Shown: in pieces, positions 55,139-64,000 of the stretch
How positions within the stretch are numbered: the first letter of the stretch is position 1
Layout of the letters: each line of letters starts with the position of its first letter
DNA from: Actinoplanes sp. NBC_00393
GTDB taxonomy: Bacteria; Actinomycetota; Actinomycetes; Mycobacteriales; Micromonosporaceae
Direction: 5' to 3'
Assembly: GCF_036053395.1 (NCBI RefSeq)
Contig: NZ_CP107942.1
Location: 1,454,501 to 1,518,500 of the forward strand
DNA: 64,000 nt
Translations under genes and position numbers: made by a program
Notes under the pieces: generated by a model
Database searches by the model: none
Told to the model about the DNA's origin: nothing
Seen by the model: the letters and a program-made list of their open reading frames with translations, nothing else

Positions 55139-56374
55139 ATGTCGAGGGTCCTGTTCACGATCGCGTTTGCGATGGCGGTGCTGGTTTCCTACAGCCTGCA
55201 CGAGGCCGGGCACATGCTGTCGGCGAAGCGGTTCGGGATGCGGGTCAAGCGTTTCTTCGTCGGCTACGGGCCGACGGTTTTCTCCTGGCGGAGGGGCGGG
55301 ACCGAGTACGGGGTGAAGGCCCTCCCCGTAGGCGGCTTCTGCAAGATCGCCGGCATGGTGCCGGATGATCCGGTCGAGCCCGCCGACCGGCATCTGGCGA
55401 TGTGGCGGTTCCCGCTGTGGAAGCGGACCGTGGTGATGGCGTCCGGGGCGATGACGCAGTTCCTGCTGGCGATCGTCGCGTTGTGGTTCGCGGCGGCCTT
55501 CGTCGGCGTACCGAATCTGGCTTATCCGCAGACGCCGGCGCAGTTCAACGCGCAGCCGGCCGCGATCGTGGTCGGGCAGTGTGTGACGCCGGAGGCGGCG
55601 CGGGCCTGTGCGGCGGGGGATCCGGTGTCGCCGGCGAGGAAGGCCGGGCTGCGCGACGGTGACGTGCTGACCTCGGTGAACGGGGTGGCGATCGGCTCGT
55701 ACGGCGAGATGGTGCGGGTGGTCCGGCAGTCGCTGCCGGGGCCGGCAAAAATCGCCTTCACGCGGGACGGGCGGCCGGGCACGGTGGTCGCGGATCTGAG
55801 CGCGGTGCAGCGGGCGCCGCTGGACGACCCGGCGGGCGCGGCCGGCACGGTGGCCGCGCTGGGCGTGGATCTGCAGGTCAGCGCGCCGCGCGAGGTGACG
55901 TACGGGCCGGTGGCGGCGTTCGGGGCGACGGTCACCTATTCGGGCTGGCTGGCGGGGCAGACCGTGGAGGCGGCGAAACGCATCCCGGCGAAGGTTCCGG
56001 CGCTGTGGCGGTCGATCACCGGCGACGAGCGGGACCCGGAGACGCCGATCAGCGTGGTCGGCGCCAGCCTGATCGGCGGGGAAGCCGCGTCGCTCGGGCT
56101 CTGGTCCACCGTACTGATGATCTTTATCGGTCTGAATGTCTTCATGGGCTTCTTCAACCTGCTGCCGTTGCTGCCGCTGGACGGCGGGCACATCGCGATC
56201 TGGTGGTTCGAGCGGGCCCGCTCGTGGCTGGCGGCGCGGCGTGGGCGGCCGGATCCGGGGCGGGTGGACTACTACAAGCTGATGCCGGTGACCTACGCGG
56301 CGATCATCATCGGGGCCGTGTTCACACTGCTCACGGTCACCGCCGACGTGGTCAACCCGATCACCATCCAGTAG
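55139..56374 (+). CDS. Site-2 metalloprotease (RseP/Rip1 family)
   Basis: A 411-residue membrane-embedded zinc protease that cleaves anti-sigma factors or other membrane proteins within the bilayer. HEAGH at residues 21-25 supplies two zinc ligands and the catalytic Glu. GVKALPVGGFCKIAGM follows, a PDZ domain spans about 155-235, and LPLDGG with the third ligand D348 lies in the late membrane segment. Length is normal. ATG at 55139 with GAAGGGAAG upstream. It is not followed by the usual isoprenoid genes, so it is probably a second copy. Confidence 0.92.
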   Translation: MSRVLFTIAFAMAVLVSYSLHEAGHMLSAKRFGMRVKRFFVGYGPTVFSWRRGGTEYGVKALPVGGFCKIAGMVPDDPVEPADRHLAMWRFPLWKRTVVMASGAMTQFLLAIVALWFAAAFVGVPNLAYPQTPAQFNAQPAAIVVGQCVTPEAARACAAGDPVSPARKAGLRDGDVLTSVNGVAIGSYGEMVRVVRQSLPGPAKIAFTRDGRPGTVVADLSAVQRAPLDDPAGAAGTVAALGVDLQVSAPREVTYGPVAAFGATVTYSGWLAGQTVEAAKRIPAKVPALWRSITGDERDPETPISVVGASLIGGEAASLGLWSTVLMIFIGLNVFMGFFNLLPLLPLDGGHIAIWWFERARSWLAARRGRPDPGRVDYYKLMPVTYAAIIIGAVFTLLTVTADVVNPITIQ

Positions 56375-56459
56375 CTCGTCAGGATTCGAGAAGCGCGGGC
56401 CTCGGCCACGCACCTAGCGTGGCTTTCGTAACCGCGCCTTCGAGAGCGAAGAGGAGAAG

Positions 56460-56798
56460 ATGATGATCAAGACTGTGCTGCACCCGGTCGCGGACCTGAC
56501 CAAGGCCAAGGAGGTCTACACCGCCCTGCTCGGCGTCCAACCGCAGGCCGACAGCGAGTGGTACGTCGGCTACGACGTCGACGGCCAGCACATCGGCCTG
56601 GTCCCGAACGGGGGCCCGCAGGGCATGACCGGCCCGGTAGCCTACTGGCACGTTGCGGACATCGAGGCGAAGCTGGCCGAGGTCACGAACGCCGGCGCCA
56701 CCGTGAAGGAGGCCCCGCACCAGGTCGGGCCCGGCCGCACGGTGGCCACGTTCGCCGACCCGGACGGCAACGTCCTCGGGTTGATCCAGGACAGCTGA
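56460..56798 (+). CDS. VOC-superfamily (glyoxalase-like) protein
   Basis: A 112-residue single-domain vicinal-oxygen-chelate protein with paired beta-alpha-beta modules (LHPVADLTKAKEVYTALLGV, GPVAYWHVADIEAKLAEV, ATFADPDGNVLGLIQ). The His and Glu positions of metal-binding members are partly present. ATG at 56460 after GAGGAG. It lies 17 bp upstream of the UvrA-like gene and may be co-transcribed. Confidence 0.88.
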   Translation: MMIKTVLHPVADLTKAKEVYTALLGVQPQADSEWYVGYDVDGQHIGLVPNGGPQGMTGPVAYWHVADIEAKLAEVTNAGATVKEAPHQVGPGRTVATFADPDGNVLGLIQDS

Positions 56799-56815
56799 GC
56801 GACAGGGGGACGCAC

Positions 56816-59142
<2,327 letters not shown>

Positions 59143-59155
<13 letters not shown>

Positions 59156-59559
59156 GAGTCAGGCTGGGGATCCAGCGGGAACGAGTGGTGTTCGTGCGCG
59201 ATCTGCCACCGGCCGGCCTCGCGGCGCAGCCCCAGGGTGATGCGCAGGCGGTGGTCCGGCCGGCGGGCCAGGTCCGCCGGGGATCCGCAACGCAACAACA
59301 GATGGGCGTACGCGACGTCGGCGCCCGCGACGACCCGGGTCTCGACCAGCTCGAAGATGCTCCCGCTCTCGATCCACTCGAAGAACGGCGGCCACGTCTC
59401 CCGGTAGGCGTCGATGCCGCGGGCGCCGTCCTGCGGCGGCGGCACGTCGAACATCACGATGTCGCCGGTGTGGTCGGCGAGCACCCCGTCCAGGTCACGG
59501 TTCCGGATGGCGGCCACCCAGCGTTCGATCAGCGCGATGATGGTCTTCTCGTTGTCCAT
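59143..59559 (-). CDS. SnoaL-like NTF2-fold protein
   Basis: A 138-residue small protein of the SnoaL/NTF2 fold (IIALIERWVAAIRNRDLDGV, YRETWPPFFEWIESGSIF, GRWQIAHEHHSFPLD). ATG at 59559 with AGGAGCT upstream. It begins two bases after the ECF sigma gene and is co-transcribed. The sigma factor itself carries a related C-terminal fold. Confidence 0.85.
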
Positions 59560-59561
59560 GG

Positions 59562-60476
59562 TCAGCTCCTTTCACCGGTACAACCCGGCAGGGACGCCAA
59601 ATCCATCGGCAATCCGAAAATGCTGAAGTCGGCGTCGAGGAACGAGACCACCTCGGCGATGCCGTCCGGTCGCAACCGCAACAGATCAAGACCGCAGGGG
59701 ACGTACGCGCTCCGCGCCGTATCCCAGCGGTAGGTGCCGAACGCCAGCTGCCCGTTCGCCGCAGCCGGCAGGAACCGCCAGCGGCTGTCGAGTGGGCCAC
59801 CGGGCTCCAGCAGCCAGGCGCGGATCGCGGGGCGTCCGGCGTACCAGGCGGGCAGCGGCGGCATCGAGTACCGCGCGTCCTCGGTGAGCATGCCGACGAT
59901 GCCGTCGACATCGCCGGCCTCCCAGGCGGCCGCGTAACGCCTCGCCACCTCGCGGACCGTCGCCTCGGGCAGAGTCTCCTGCGGGGTGACCGCGGGCAGC
60001 GCCTTGCGGGCCCGCTGCATGGTGCTGTTCACCGCGGCCACACTGGTGTCCAGCTGGTCGGCCACCTCGCGGGCACTGAACCCGAGCACGTCACGCAGCA
60101 GCAGCACGGCCCGCTGCAGAGCGGAGAGCTGCTGCACCGCCACGACGAAGGACAGTTCGATGCTCTCCCGGGCCACGGTCTGCGTCTCGGGAGACGGGTA
60201 CGGCTCCAGCCAGACCGGATCGGCCGAGGCGTCGACCGGCAGTTCCCGGCGGGCCCGGCCGGTCAGCAGCGTGAGGCAGCGGTTGGTGGCGATCCGGAAC
60301 AGCCACGGCCGGACGTTCGCCGGGTCGTCGAGGCGGTCGATCGCCCGCCACGCCCGGACCAACGTCTCCTGCAGCGCGTCGTCGGCGTCGTGGACCGAGC
60401 CGAGCATCCGGTAGCAGTGCGCGTGCAGCTCGGCACGCAGCGGAGAGATCAGGCCGGCGAACGCGTCGGCATCCAC
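59562..60476 (-). CDS. ECF sigma factor with C-terminal SnoaL-like domain
   Basis: A 304-residue sigma-70-family factor. Region 2 ([34 protein letters not shown]) and region 4 ([40 protein letters not shown]) are followed by an NTF2/SnoaL-like domain (about 185-300). This build matches ECF groups related to TIGR02960/SigJ, which lack a classical anti-sigma gene and are thought to be controlled by their own C-terminal domain. GTG at 60476. Confidence 0.88.
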   Translation of the reverse strand: MDADAFAGLISPLRAELHAHCYRMLGSVHDADDALQETLVRAWRAIDRLDDPANVRPWLFRIATNRCLTLLTGRARRELPVDASADPVWLEPYPSPETQTVARESIELSFVVAVQQLSALQRAVLLLRDVLGFSAREVADQLDTSVAAVNSTMQRARKALPAVTPQETLPEATVREVARRYAAAWEAGDVDGIVGMLTEDARYSMPPLPAWYAGRPAIRAWLLEPGGPLDSRWRFLPAAANGQLAFGTYRWDTARSAYVPCGLDLLRLRPDGIAEVVSFLDADFSIFGLPMDLASLPGCTGERS

Positions 60477-60498
60477 CGGCCCATCCTGGCACAAACGG

Positions 60499-61896
60499 TC
60501 ATGAGGCGACCCAGGGGCCGTGCCAGCCGCCGTGGCCGGAGACGAGCCGGTCGGCGCCGGGCGGGCCCCAGCTGCCGGGAGCGTACGACTCGACCGGCGG
60601 CGGGTTGTCGATGAGGGGCTGCATGATCCGCCACGTCTCCTCGACCCCGTCCTGACGCTGGAAGCGCGTGCTGTTGCCGAGCAGCGCGGCGTGCAGCAGC
60701 ACCTCGTACGGCGTCGGCCCCTCGCCGCCCTCCTGGGCGAACTCCATGTCCAGGGTGACCGGCTCGGGTCCCTCCGCATCCGACCGGTGGGCCTGCAGTC
60801 GCAGTCGCAGCCCGGTCGACGGGTCCAGTTTGACCACCAGCTCGTCCGGCTCGGGCCGGTGCGACAGGCCCGGCATCCGCAGGCCGAGCTTGGGCGGGCG
60901 TTTGAAGACCAGCCGGAACTCGGTCTGGGTGACCGGCAGCCGCTTGCCGGTGCGGATGAAGAACGGCACCCCGGACCAGCGCCAGTTGTCGATGTCCAGG
61001 CGGATCGCCGCGTACGTCTCCGTCTGCGAGTCGGCCGCGACCCCGGGAATGCTGCGGTAGCCGTCGTACTGGCCGCGCACGTAGTGTGCCGGGTCCGCCG
61101 CCGGGATGGCCTTCCAGAGCGCCAGTTGGGCGTTCTTGAGAGTGTCCGGGTCGGCGCCGGCGGGAGATTCCATCGCGCCCGCGGCGACGACCTGCATCAG
61201 GTGGTTGACCACCACGTCGCGGACCGCGCCGACCGGGTCGTAGAAGTGGCCGCGATCCTCGACGCCGAAGCTCTCCGCCATGGTGATCTCGACGGACTCG
61301 ACGTAGTTGCGGTTCCAGATCGGCTCGAGCAGCGTGTTGGCGAACCGGAAGTAGACCAGCTCCTCGAGGCCCATCTTGCCGAGGAAGTGGTCGATCCGGA
61401 ACAGCTGCTCCTCGGGCACGTGCTGGTGGATCTCGGCGGCCAGTGCGATCGCCGATGAAGTGTCGTGGCCGAACGGTTTTTCCACCACAACTCGTCCGCC
61501 ACGAATTAGTCCGGCTTCGGCTAATCCCGCGGTGACGCGGCCGAACAGGAACGGCGGGATCTCCAGGTAGAACACCGGCGCCGTGGCGTCCCCGATCGCC
61601 TCGCCGACCCGGCGGTAGGTGGCGGCGTCACCGAAGTCGCCGCTGACGTAGCTCATCCGGCTGGTCAGCCGCTCGAACGCCTCGTCCTCGATCTTCTCGC
61701 CGGTGCCCTCGATCGCCGCGCGGGCGTGGGTGACGAGGTCGGCGTGCGACCACTCGTTCACGGCCACCCCGATGATCGGGCAGTCCAGCAGTCCGCGCAG
61801 CTCCAGGCGGTACAGCGAGCGGAAGGTCATCACCTTGGCCAGGTCGCCGGTGATGCCGAAGATGACAAAGACGTCACCCCGTGTGTTCGTTGCCAT
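60499..61896 (-). CDS. zwf: Glucose-6-phosphate dehydrogenase
   Basis: A 465-residue enzyme oxidising glucose-6-phosphate to the lactone with NAD(P)+, the entry to the pentose phosphate pathway. The coenzyme site GITGDLA is at 14-20, EKPFG at 139-143 and the active-site RIDHFLGK at 167-174. ATG at 61896 lies one base after the NDH-2 stop, so the two form an operon. Codons 124-138 include TTA, CTA, ATT and other rare choices, unlike the rest of the gene. Not next to opcA or transaldolase, so it may be an extra copy. Confidence 0.93.
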   Translation of the reverse strand: MATNTRGDVFVIFGITGDLAKVMTFRSLYRLELRGLLDCPIIGVAVNEWSHADLVTHARAAIEGTGEKIEDEAFERLTSRMSYVSGDFGDAATYRRVGEAIGDATAPVFYLEIPPFLFGRVTAGLAEAGLIRGGRVVVEKPFGHDTSSAIALAAEIHQHVPEEQLFRIDHFLGKMGLEELVYFRFANTLLEPIWNRNYVESVEITMAESFGVEDRGHFYDPVGAVRDVVVNHLMQVVAAGAMESPAGADPDTLKNAQLALWKAIPAADPAHYVRGQYDGYRSIPGVAADSQTETYAAIRLDIDNWRWSGVPFFIRTGKRLPVTQTEFRLVFKRPPKLGLRMPGLSHRPEPDELVVKLDPSTGLRLRLQAHRSDAEGPEPVTLDMEFAQEGGEGPTPYEVLLHAALLGNSTRFQRQDGVEETWRIMQPLIDNPPPVESYAPGSWGPPGADRLVSGHGGWHGPWVAS

Positions 61897-61897
61897 C

Positions 61898-63190
61898 TCA
61901 GTCGCCCTTTCGGATGCGTGGCTGATCGATCGTGGCGGGATCCAGAAGTTCGGCCGAGCGGTGCGCGGGCCGTACGTAGAAGTCGTCGAGCCAGGAGACG
62001 AACGCGCGCATCTCGGCGCCGGCGTTCGCCAGTAACTGGGCGTGCACACCGAGCCAGGCGGCGAAGGCGAACCGGCCCTTGAGCTCGTGCCGGTGCGGGC
62101 CGATCTCGGCGACCGCGGCCTTGCGGCCGATCATCGCCATGATCCCCTTGTCCCGGTAGTGGAACGGCTGCCGGGCCTCGCCCTCGAGGTCGGCGATGAT
62201 GTTGCCGGCCGCCCAGTCGCCGGCCTGCTGGGCGACACTGCCCAGCTGGGGCAGGGTGTCACCGTCGCCGGCCGGGATGTTCGCGACGTCGCCGAGCGCG
62301 TACACCCGGGGGAAGCCGGAGACGGTGAGGTCCGGGCGTACGTCGATCCGGCCGCCGCGCCCCTGTGGCAGGCCGGACCGGAAGGCGAGGGGTGCGGCCA
62401 TCTGGCCGCCGCCCCAGACCACCAGTCGGGTCGGGATGCCGGTGCCGTCGCTGAGCGTGACACCGTCCGGGGTGACCTCCTTGACCGAGACACCGAGGCG
62501 CAGCTCGACGCCGCGTCGTTTCAGCTGCTTGACCGCATAGCCGTGCGCGTCCTCGGAGAACGCGGTGAGCACGGTGTGCCCGAGGTCGACCAGGATCACC
62601 TTCGCGCCGGCGATGGCCAGGTGCGGGTAGACGTGCGGCATCACGTCGTGCACGATCTCGGCCAGCGCACCCGCGGTCTCCACCCCGGTCGGGCCACCAC
62701 CGACCACCACGAAGGTGAGCGCGCCCTCGTCGATCAGCTCCGGCTTGGCCGCGGCGTCGCGGAACAGCTCCAGGATCCGGCCGCGGACCCGCTCGGCGTC
62801 GTCGAGGCTGTACAGCGGCAGGGTGTGCTGGTCGGCGCCGGGTGTGTGGAAGAAGTTGGGCTGCGCGCCGGCGCCGAGCACCAGCACGTCGGCAGGCAGG
62901 GTGCTGCCGTCGGCCAGGGTCACCGACGGCGCGTGCGGGTCGAGCGAGACCACCTCACCGGTATGCGTCTCCACGTTGCTGTGCCGTGCGAACATCTCGT
63001 CCAGCTCGAACCGGATGTCGCGGGGCGCCAGCTCGGCCGTGGCGATCTGGTAGAGCAGCGGCTGGAACTGGTGGTATCCGTTGCGGTCGACGATCGTCAC
63101 CCGGGCGCGCGGCTCGGCGGCCAGCCGCCGTGCACAGGCCACCCCGGCGAACCCCGCGCCGACGATGACGACTCGTTTCGTCTCGGTCAT
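61898..63190 (-). CDS. ndh: Type II NADH dehydrogenase (NDH-2)
   Basis: A 430-residue peripheral membrane flavoprotein passing electrons from NADH to quinone without pumping protons. The FAD site is [20 protein letters not shown], the NADH site [18 protein letters not shown], and ALGDVANIP the second FAD contact. A hydrophobic patch near 375-395 probably attaches it to the membrane. ATG at 63190. Co-transcribed with zwf and divergent from cydA, a setting that pairs NADH oxidation with a bd-type oxidase. Confidence 0.9.
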   Translation of the reverse strand: MTETKRVVIVGAGFAGVACARRLAAEPRARVTIVDRNGYHQFQPLLYQIATAELAPRDIRFELDEMFARHSNVETHTGEVVSLDPHAPSVTLADGSTLPADVLVLGAGAQPNFFHTPGADQHTLPLYSLDDAERVRGRILELFRDAAAKPELIDEGALTFVVVGGGPTGVETAGALAEIVHDVMPHVYPHLAIAGAKVILVDLGHTVLTAFSEDAHGYAVKQLKRRGVELRLGVSVKEVTPDGVTLSDGTGIPTRLVVWGGGQMAAPLAFRSGLPQGRGGRIDVRPDLTVSGFPRVYALGDVANIPAGDGDTLPQLGSVAQQAGDWAAGNIIADLEGEARQPFHYRDKGIMAMIGRKAAVAEIGPHRHELKGRFAFAAWLGVHAQLLANAGAEMRAFVSWLDDFYVRPAHRSAELLDPATIDQPRIRKGD

Positions 63191-63276
63191 CCCGACATGG
63201 TCGGACGGTCATACCCGAGGGGCTTCACCCCGGATGGATGAGGTGCGCAAACGCGGCGCTGACCCATCGTGGAGCG

Positions 63277-64000
63277 GTGAATCCGGACCTGCTCGCCGCT
63301 CCCGCCCAGCTGTTGCCGGCACGGGAGCAGATGGCGCTGACCCTGATGTTCCACATCATCTTCGTGCCGTTCGGGATCGCGTTGCCGACGCTGATGCTGA
63401 TCGCCAACTACAAGGGCCTCAAGCGCAACGACCCGGTGTCGCTGATGCTGGCCCGGCGCTGGTCGCACGCGGCCGGCCTCACCTTCGCGGTGGGCGCCGC
63501 CTCCGGAACCGTGCTGTCGTTCGAGATGGGCCTGCTCTGGCCCGGTCTCACCGGCCGGTTCGGCGAGGTCTTCGGCCTGCCCTTCGCGATCGAGGGCATC
63601 CTGTTCTTCCTGGAGGCGATCCTGGTCGCCGTCTACATCTACGGGTGGCGGCGGCTGAAGCCGTGGACCCACTTCTGGCTCGGCCTGCCGATCCCGTTCG
63701 TGGCTTTCGGCGGCGCGTTCTCGATCATCTCGGCGAACGCCTGGATGAACATGCCGGCCGGGTTCGAGCTGGACGCGAACGGCCAGGTGATCAACGTCGA
63801 CCCGATCAAGGCGATTTTCAACCAGGCGCTTCCGTACGAGTTGGCGCACTTCATCGTCGCCGCGTACATGGCCGCCGGGTTCACCGTCGCCTCGATCTAC
63901 GTGGTCGGCTGGCTGAAGGGCCGCCGCGACCGCTACCACCGGCTCGGCATCCTGATTCCGCTGACCGTCGCCACCGTGCTCACCCCGGTGCAGTTCATCG
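63277..64000 (+). CDS. cydA: Cytochrome bd oxidase subunit I (partial, 3-prime end beyond window)
   Basis: The first 241 residues of cydA, cut off by the window end. The protein is the haem-bearing subunit of the quinol oxidase used at low oxygen. The N-terminus (QMALTLMFHIIFVPFGIALP) has the His of the b595 site at H26, and LPYELAHFIVAAYMAAGF holds the b558 His. Several membrane helices are evident. GTG at 63277 with GGAG just upstream. Divergent from ndh. Confidence 0.93.
   Translation, partial: MNPDLLAAPAQLLPAREQMALTLMFHIIFVPFGIALPTLMLIANYKGLKRNDPVSLMLARRWSHAAGLTFAVGAASGTVLSFEMGLLWPGLTGRFGEVFGLPFAIEGILFFLEAILVAVYIYGWRRLKPWTHFWLGLPIPFVAFGGAFSIISANAWMNMPAGFELDANGQVINVDPIKAIFNQALPYELAHFIVAAYMAAGFTVASIYVVGWLKGRRDRYHRLGILIPLTVATVLTPVQFI

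Noticed and set aside
54236..56413. 725-residue minus-strand frame spanning the repeats and the site-2 protease
   Set aside because: It runs through 21-bp and 63-bp repeats and antisense to HEAGH/LDGG coding sequence.

Overview
The window is very GC-rich with many GTG starts and GTGA/ATGA stop-start overlaps. It encodes families typical of mycothiol-using actinobacteria: DinB/maleylpyruvate-isomerase-like proteins, a flavin/F420-dependent split-barrel oxidoreductase, a SARP regulator, a DUF1996 protein, and the small membrane protein often mislabelled LigA. A filamentous actinomycete, most likely Actinoplanes or a relative in the Micromonosporaceae, fits best. This is inferred from protein families and base composition only. 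I saw no tRNA, rRNA, CRISPR array, transposase or integrase.

Layout. 0-5.1 kb: MFS transporter, 63-bp repeat array, Kelch protein divergent from a LuxR regulator, secreted subtilase. 5.2-12.9 kb: TPR-GGDEF diguanylate cyclase, small stress/membrane proteins, flavodoxin, thioesterase, GNAT, FAD monooxygenase, orphan ABC-type lipoprotein, methyltransferase. 12.9-14.5 kb: a possible structured RNA and small orphan genes. 14.7-21.5 kb: a LacI regulator and two secreted carbohydrate-binding proteins, one a 1135-residue GH16/GH-A fusion, joined by three copies of one operator. 21.5-28.9 kb: membrane protein, LysR/epimerase pair, repeat arrays, and a MarR plus DinB-like block. 28.8-32.6 kb: ureohydrolase, NCS1 permease, cyclase and XRE-cupin regulator, which look like a catabolic unit for a nitrogenous compound. 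32.7-41.8 kb: SMI1/KNR4 protein, two small paralogues, mutarotase, FAD oxidoreductase/TetR pair, haloacetate dehalogenase-like hydrolase and a TTA-containing SARP. 42-50.9 kb: class V aminotransferase, methyltransferase, FAD reductase, then a GMC oxidase / aldehyde dehydrogenase / GntR cluster. 51-53.4 kb: LacI divergent from an MFS exporter. 53.4-55.1 kb: a gene-free tract filled with repeats. 55.1-64 kb: site-2 protease, VOC protein, short UvrA, ECF sigma factor with a SnoaL protein, G6PDH plus NDH-2, and the start of cydA.

The most unusual signal is a set of tandem palindromic repeat arrays, about 30 units in 8 arrays, whose unit length is almost always 63 bp (occasionally 62). Sequence differs between arrays but falls into two or three related families. 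They lie next to gene 3-prime ends, several touching the stop codon, and none lies between divergent promoters. One family has a compensated base-pair change in its hairpin stem. I regard this as the best candidate for an undescribed system in the window.

Well-formed operators lie beside many regulators: LuxR, two LacI, LysR, MarR, XRE-cupin, TetR, SARP and GntR. Several local circuits can therefore be proposed directly from sequence.
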